Shown piece after piece: positions 11,868 to 15,576 of a stretch of 15,576 bases of DNA. Origin of the DNA: an uncultured Paracoccaceae bacterium (lineage in GTDB: Bacteria; Pseudomonadota; Alphaproteobacteria; Rhodobacterales; Rhodobacteraceae); contig CALBSG010000050.1 in assembly GCA_937927675.1 (NCBI GenBank), positions 1 through 15,576 of the forward strand. Reading direction: 5' to 3'. The first letter of the stretch is position 1. Each line of letters begins with the position of its first letter. The translations under genes and the position numbers were made by a program. The notes under the pieces are model-generated. The model was not told the DNA's origin. It did not search any database and was given only the letters and a program-made list of their open reading frames with translations.

Positions 11868-14480
11868 TCAGGCTTCGGTGGCGGCTTTCTTGGCAGCGGG
11901 CTTTTTCGCAGGCGCCTTCTTGGCCGCTGGCTTTTTCGCGGCGGTCTTTGCCGGGGCCTTTTCTGCGGTCTTTTTCGCGGCAGGTTTTTTGGGCGCGGCC
12001 TTCTTCTTGGTCCCGGCCTTACCCGCCTTTTCCGCGATCAGAACCAGCGCCTCATCCAGCGTCACCGCCTCGGGCGTGATGTCCTTGGGCAGGGTCGCAT
12101 TGACCTTTTCCCATTTGACATAAGGGCCAAACTTACCCGGCATCACCAGGACCGGCCCGCCATCGGGGTGGTCGCCCAAGCTCCGCAACGGTTCTGCCGC
12201 CGCCCCACGCCCCGGCCCACGCGCCAGCTTTTGCGCCAGCACCTCGACCGCGCGGTTCATGCCGATGGTGAAAACCTCTTCGACCTCCGGCAGGTTGGCA
12301 TAGGTCTTGCCATGTTTCACATAGGGCCCAAAGCGGCCGATCGCCGCCTCGATCTGCTCCCCATCCTCGGGGTGCGGCCCAAGGATGCGCGGCAGACCCA
12401 AAAGGTCCAACGCCCGTTCCAGCGTCAGCGCCTCGGCGGCCCAGCCCTTGGGCAGGCTGGCCCGGTCGGGCTTTGGCTGCGCCTCGGTCGCTTCGCCGCG
12501 CTGAACATAAGGCCCAAAGCGGCCCGCCCGCAGGCTGATCTCATGACCAGCCGCATCTTGACCCAGCACGCGACCATCGACAGCCGCCTGCTCATCGTTG
12601 GTGGAAATCGGGCGGGTGTAGCGGCATTCGGGATAATTGCCGCAGCCAATAAACGCCCCACCAGAGCGCGCAGTTTTCAGATGCAAGCGGCCCGAACCAC
12701 AGGTTGGGCAAGACCGCGGATCAGAGCCATCAGCGCGCAGCGGATAAAGGTGTGGCGCCAGAAACTCATCAATCTTTTCAAGCACCTCACCGATTCGCAA
12801 ATCGGCGGTTTCGGCAACAGCAGCCGAGAAGTCGCGCCAGAACCGGGCCAGAACATCCTTGTAGTTCCGCTCTCCCGCCGAAACATCATCCAGTTCCGTC
12901 TCAAGATCTGCGGTGAAATCATATTCCACATATTTGTGGAAATAGTTCGACAAAAAGGCCGTCACCAGCCGCCCCTTGTCTTCGGGGATCAGGCGGTTCT
13001 TGTCTTTCTTGACATATTCGCGGTCAACGATGGTGGTCAGAACGCTGGCATAGGTCGAAGGCCGCCCAATACCCAGCTCCTCCATCCGCTTGACCAAAGT
13101 GGCCTCGGTATAGCGCGGTGGCGCTTGGGTGAAATGCTGGTCCGGGGTGACTTGGCGCTTGTCCAACGCCTCGCCATTGGCGAGTTGCGGCAGACGGCCT
13201 TCGTCTTCGCTTTCCTCGTCGCGGCCTTCATCATAGACCTTGAGGAAACCATCGAACTGCACCACCTGCCCCGTGGCACGAAAGCCAACTTGCCCATCGG
13301 GACTGGTGATCTCAACCGCCGTCCGCTCCATCCGCGCGCCCGCCATCTGGCTGGCGATGGTGCGCTTCCAGATCAGATCGTAAAGCCGGCGCTGGTCGGC
13401 ATCCGCCAAGCGCAGGCTTTCGGTATCTGCCGCCATGTCGGTCGGGCGAATACATTCATGCGCTTCTTGCGCGTTCTTGGCCTTGTTTTTGTAGATGCGC
13501 GGGGCATCGGGAACATAGGCGGCACCAAAGCGCTTGCCGATCTCGGCGCGCGCCTGCGCCACGGCTTCGGGCGCCATATCAATGCCGTCGGTCCGCATAT
13601 AGGTGATAAGGCCCGCTTCATACAAACGCTGGGCGGCGTTCATCGTGGCCTTGGCCCCAAAGCCAAATTTGCGGCTGGCTTCTTGCTGCAGGGTGGAGGT
13701 CATGAACGGCGCATAGGGATTGCGCGAGGCCGGCTTTGCCTCAACGCTTTGCACCGAAAATGTTCGAGACGTGACAGCCTGAACCGCCATTTCTGCCGCC
13801 GTGGCAGTTGGAAGTTCGAATTTATCCAGCTTCTTGCCGCCCAGCGTCACAAGCCGCGCGTCAAATTCCTGGCCCCGCGGGGTCTTGAACGTCGCGCCAA
13901 CGGTCCAGAATTCGCGGGCGCGAAAGGCCTCAATCTCCATCTCGCGCTCAACAATCAGCCGCAGGCAGACCGACTGCACGCGGCCGGCCGATTTTGCCCC
14001 CGGCAGCTTGCGCCACAAAACCGGCGACAGGGTGAAGCCGACCAGATAATCCAGCGCACGACGGGCCAGATAGGCCTCGACCAGCGGCAGATCGATCTCG
14101 CGCGGCTCTTTCATCGCCTTGGTCACCGCATCCTTGGTGATGGCGTTAAAGGTCACGCGGGCAACCTTTTTGCCCTTCTTCAGCGAACTCGCCAGCGCCT
14201 CTTGCAGGTGCCATGAAATCGCCTCGCCCTCGCGATCAGGGTCGGTCGCCAGGATCAGCGTGTCATCGGTCTTCAACGCCTCGGCAATTGCCCGGACATG
14301 CTTCTTACTGTCGGCCGCCACTTCCCAAGACATGGAAAATTCGTCGTCGGGGTTGACCGAGCCATCCTTGGGCGGCAGGTCGCGGACATGGCCATAGCTG
14401 GCCAGAACCGTGAAGTCGGGACCAAGATATTTGTTGATCGTCTTGGCCTTAGCGGGGGATTCGACGACGACGACGGGCAT
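11868..14480 (-). CDS. topA: DNA topoisomerase I
   Basis: An 870-residue type IA topoisomerase that relaxes negative supercoils by passing one strand through a transient break. The N-terminal TOPRIM domain has the metal-binding acidic residues (Glu7 in VVVESPAKAKT; DPDREGE at about 80-86). The SAGRVQSV motif follows near 165, and the active-site tyrosine lies in LITYMRTDGIDM (about Tyr294). The C-terminal part has one four-cysteine zinc ribbon (CPTC...CGNYPEC, about 589-617). Three topoisomerase C-terminal repeats follow (GRFGPYVQ, GRFGPYVK, GKFGPYVK, near 651, 713 and 780), then a 46-residue Lys/Ala/Pro tail. This is the usual alphaproteobacterial architecture. ATG 14480 gives the standard MPVVVVESPAK start although its Shine-Dalgarno is weak. 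dprA precedes it on the same strand, separated by 153 bp that probably hold a promoter. Confidence 0.97.
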   Translation of the reverse strand: MPVVVVESPAKAKTINKYLGPDFTVLASYGHVRDLPPKDGSVNPDDEFSMSWEVAADSKKHVRAIAEALKTDDTLILATDPDREGEAISWHLQEALASSLKKGKKVARVTFNAITKDAVTKAMKEPREIDLPLVEAYLARRALDYLVGFTLSPVLWRKLPGAKSAGRVQSVCLRLIVEREMEIEAFRAREFWTVGATFKTPRGQEFDARLVTLGGKKLDKFELPTATAAEMAVQAVTSRTFSVQSVEAKPASRNPYAPFMTSTLQQEASRKFGFGAKATMNAAQRLYEAGLITYMRTDGIDMAPEAVAQARAEIGKRFGAAYVPDAPRIYKNKAKNAQEAHECIRPTDMAADTESLRLADADQRRLYDLIWKRTIASQMAGARMERTAVEITSPDGQVGFRATGQVVQFDGFLKVYDEGRDEESEDEGRLPQLANGEALDKRQVTPDQHFTQAPPRYTEATLVKRMEELGIGRPSTYASVLTTIVDREYVKKDKNRLIPEDKGRLVTAFLSNYFHKYVEYDFTADLETELDDVSAGERNYKDVLARFWRDFSAAVAETADLRIGEVLEKIDEFLAPHLYPLRADGSDPRSCPTCGSGRLHLKTARSGGAFIGCGNYPECRYTRPISTNDEQAAVDGRVLGQDAAGHEISLRAGRFGPYVQRGEATEAQPKPDRASLPKGWAAEALTLERALDLLGLPRILGPHPEDGEQIEAAIGRFGPYVKHGKTYANLPEVEEVFTIGMNRAVEVLAQKLARGPGRGAAAEPLRSLGDHPDGGPVLVMPGKFGPYVKWEKVNATLPKDITPEAVTLDEALVLIAEKAGKAGTKKKAAPKKPAAKKTAEKAPAKTAAKKPAAKKAPAKKPAAKKAATEA
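11871..12008 (-). repeat. degenerate tandem repeat encoding the Lys/Ala/Pro tail of topoisomerase I
   Basis: The last 46 codons of topA repeat variants of KKPAAKKA and KAPAKTAA, giving a low-complexity GC-rich DNA repeat. Such histone-H1-like basic tails are common on alphaproteobacterial topoisomerase I and are thought to help bind DNA. Copy number is likely to vary between strains. Confidence 0.7.
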
Positions 14481-14519
14481 GGCAAGGAACTTTCGACAAG
14501 CTTTTCAGACGGGGCCGCA

Positions 14520-14548
14520 CCATGAGGGCCAAGCGCGCGGCTTGTCAA
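14520..14548 (-). promoter_or_regulatory. possible topA promoter
   Basis: On the minus strand a perfect -35 TTGACA (14543-14548) is followed after 17 bp by a poor -10 (TCATGG, 14520-14525), about 40 bp upstream of the topA ATG. Only the -35 is convincing. Nothing else was recognised in the 14481-14633 gap. Confidence 0.35.
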
Positions 14549-14633
14549 CCTGCGATGGCGGGCTGCGATAACACCAAAGGAATTGCGCCTTTCCAAATAC
14601 TCATCTTTGCCACGCCGGAGTTGGCGCCCAAAA

Positions 14634-15576
14634 TCAGTCGGCGCGCGACAACAGCCCCCCCGGCGCCCGGGCAATCCTGCCGTCCAGTTCCAGCGAGACC
14701 AGCGCGGGTGTCAGCACCGACGGCGGCAAGGCCAGATCGCGGATCAGCTGGTCCTCGGCCAAGGGGCTTGGCCCCAGCCGCGCCAGAATCTGCCCATGCA
14801 CGGCGGCCAGATCACTGAAACTGCGCCGGGGGGCCTCAGGGCCGGGCAAGGCGGGCAGCACCGGCGCTGGAAGGTCTGCCTGATCCGGCGCGACCAACCC
14901 CAAGGCCTCGGCCACATCGGCGGCATGGCGCACCAGCGTTGCACCGTCGCGGATCAGATTGTTGCAGCCCGCCGCACGGGCGTCAAAGGGATGGCCCGGC
15001 ACCGCAAGCACCTCGCGCCCCTGATCGGCGGCATCGCGGGCGGTGATCAAGCTGCCAGACCGCGCCGCGGCCTCTACCACCACCACGGCGCGGGACAGGC
15101 CGGAGATGATGCGGTTGCGCGCCGGAAAATGCCGGGTTTGCGGCACAAGGCCCATGGGCTGTTCCGACAGAAGGCAGCCCTTGGCGGCGATCTGGCGGGC
15201 AAGTTCGGCGTTTTCTTCGGGGTAAGTCACATCCACCCCGCCCGCCATCACAGCCACCGTGCCGGTGTCGAGTGCCGCCTCATGCACGGCCGTATCAATG
15301 CCGCGCGCAAGGCCAGACACCACCACTTGGCCGCCCTGCCCCAACCCTTCGGCCAACCGTCGCGCCATGCGCAGCCCCAGCGACGAGGCATTGCGCGCGC
15401 CCACCATGGCCACCATCGGCCGGTGCAGCAGGTCCAGATTTCCCCGCGCCCACAGAACCGGCGGGGCATCGGACAGCGGCATCAGCGCTTGGGGGTAGTC
15501 TGGTGCCCCCCAGAGCAACAGCTTTGCACCAAAGGCCCGGCCCGCACGCAGTTCGGCCTGCGCGACCATGTCGGGG
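14634..15576 (-). CDS. dprA: DNA-processing protein DprA, partial (N-terminus beyond window end)
   Basis: At least 313 codons of DprA, the protein that loads RecA on incoming single-stranded DNA during transformation and protects it. The Rossmann-like core is clear: VAMVGARNAS, then SGLARGIDTAVHEAAL, GGVDVTYPEEN, LLSEQP, FPARNRIISGLS, VVEAAARSGSLITARDA and VPGHPFDARAAGCNNLI in the canonical order. The last 60 or so residues (SFSDLAAVHGQIL to the end) look like the C-terminal winged-helix domain. The frame stays open to the right edge, and the Met at 15569 is probably internal because the N-terminal helical domain of the family is absent. It lies upstream of topA on the same strand, a common neighbourhood in alphaproteobacteria as I recall. 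Stop TGA at 14634-14636. Confidence 0.93.
   Translation of the reverse strand, partial: PDMVAQAELRAGRAFGAKLLLWGAPDYPQALMPLSDAPPVLWARGNLDLLHRPMVAMVGARNASSLGLRMARRLAEGLGQGGQVVVSGLARGIDTAVHEAALDTGTVAVMAGGVDVTYPEENAELARQIAAKGCLLSEQPMGLVPQTRHFPARNRIISGLSRAVVVVEAAARSGSLITARDAADQGREVLAVPGHPFDARAAGCNNLIRDGATLVRHAADVAEALGLVAPDQADLPAPVLPALPGPEAPRRSFSDLAAVHGQILARLGPSPLAEDQLIRDLALPPSVLTPALVSLELDGRIARAPGGLLSRAD

Noticed and set aside
11871..12008. CRISPR or satellite array
   Set aside because: The repeat is in frame with topA, encodes its basic tail, and has no spacer-like unique segments.
11796..14216. 806-codon plus-strand open frame opposite topA
   Set aside because: Its translation is Arg/Gly/His-rich with no domain, and it exactly mirrors the well-conserved topA coding sequence; it is a shadow frame.

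Overview
The window joins two stretches of DNA that look as if they come from different genomes. Positions 1 to about 2750 are strongly AT-rich (by eye around 30% GC). They carry four minus-strand genes, none preceded by a recognisable Shine-Dalgarno sequence, a style typical of Bacteroidota (Flavobacteriia-like). From about 2755 to the end the DNA is GC-rich (by eye above 60%). Most genes there have good GGAG-type ribosome sites, and the gene content and protein sequences fit an alphaproteobacterium of the Rhodobacterales/roseobacter type (choXWV, betI, betA, a TTTGCAAA-associated short-chain acyl-CoA regulator, topA with a Lys/Ala tail, dprA).

AT-rich part (1-2745, all minus strand, read from 2745 towards 1): a left-handed beta-helix acyltransferase, a ketoacyl-ACP synthase III (KAS III), a short-chain dehydrogenase/reductase and a DegT-type sugar aminotransferase cut by the window edge. 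Neighbours overlap by 17 and 4 bp, so they form one operon. Together they could build a short 3-hydroxyacyl chain and attach it to an amino sugar made by the aminotransferase, as in surface polysaccharide (O-antigen) loci.

Junction (about 2746-2776): the composition changes abruptly. On the GC-rich side a plus-strand gene for a DUF486 small multidrug-transporter-like membrane protein survives only as its last 34 or so codons. No transposase, integrase, tRNA or flanking repeat is visible. An assembly chimera is the simplest explanation; a real horizontal transfer breakpoint cannot be excluded from sequence alone.

GC-rich part. (a) 2752-5563, plus strand: DUF486 remnant, Bcr/CflA drug efflux transporter, then an XRE/ScfR-type regulator preceded by two TTTGCAAA palindromes, closed by a bidirectional terminator. 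(b) 5609-8220, minus strand: a small DUF465 coiled-coil protein, choline dehydrogenase betA and its repressor betI. (c) 8311-11171, plus strand, divergent from betI: the choline ABC transporter choX-choW-choV. A palindromic BetI-like operator lies between betI and choX. Groups b and c form an osmoprotection and choline catabolism unit: ChoXWV imports choline, BetA oxidises it towards glycine betaine, and BetI senses choline. No betaine aldehyde dehydrogenase (betB) is present here. (d) 11168-15576, minus strand: dprA (cut by the right edge), topA and a small exported protein of unknown function whose stop codon interlocks with that of choV.

Apart from the junction, the GC-rich part is ordinary chromosomal sequence. 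No RNA gene, CRISPR array, insertion sequence or prophage was seen.
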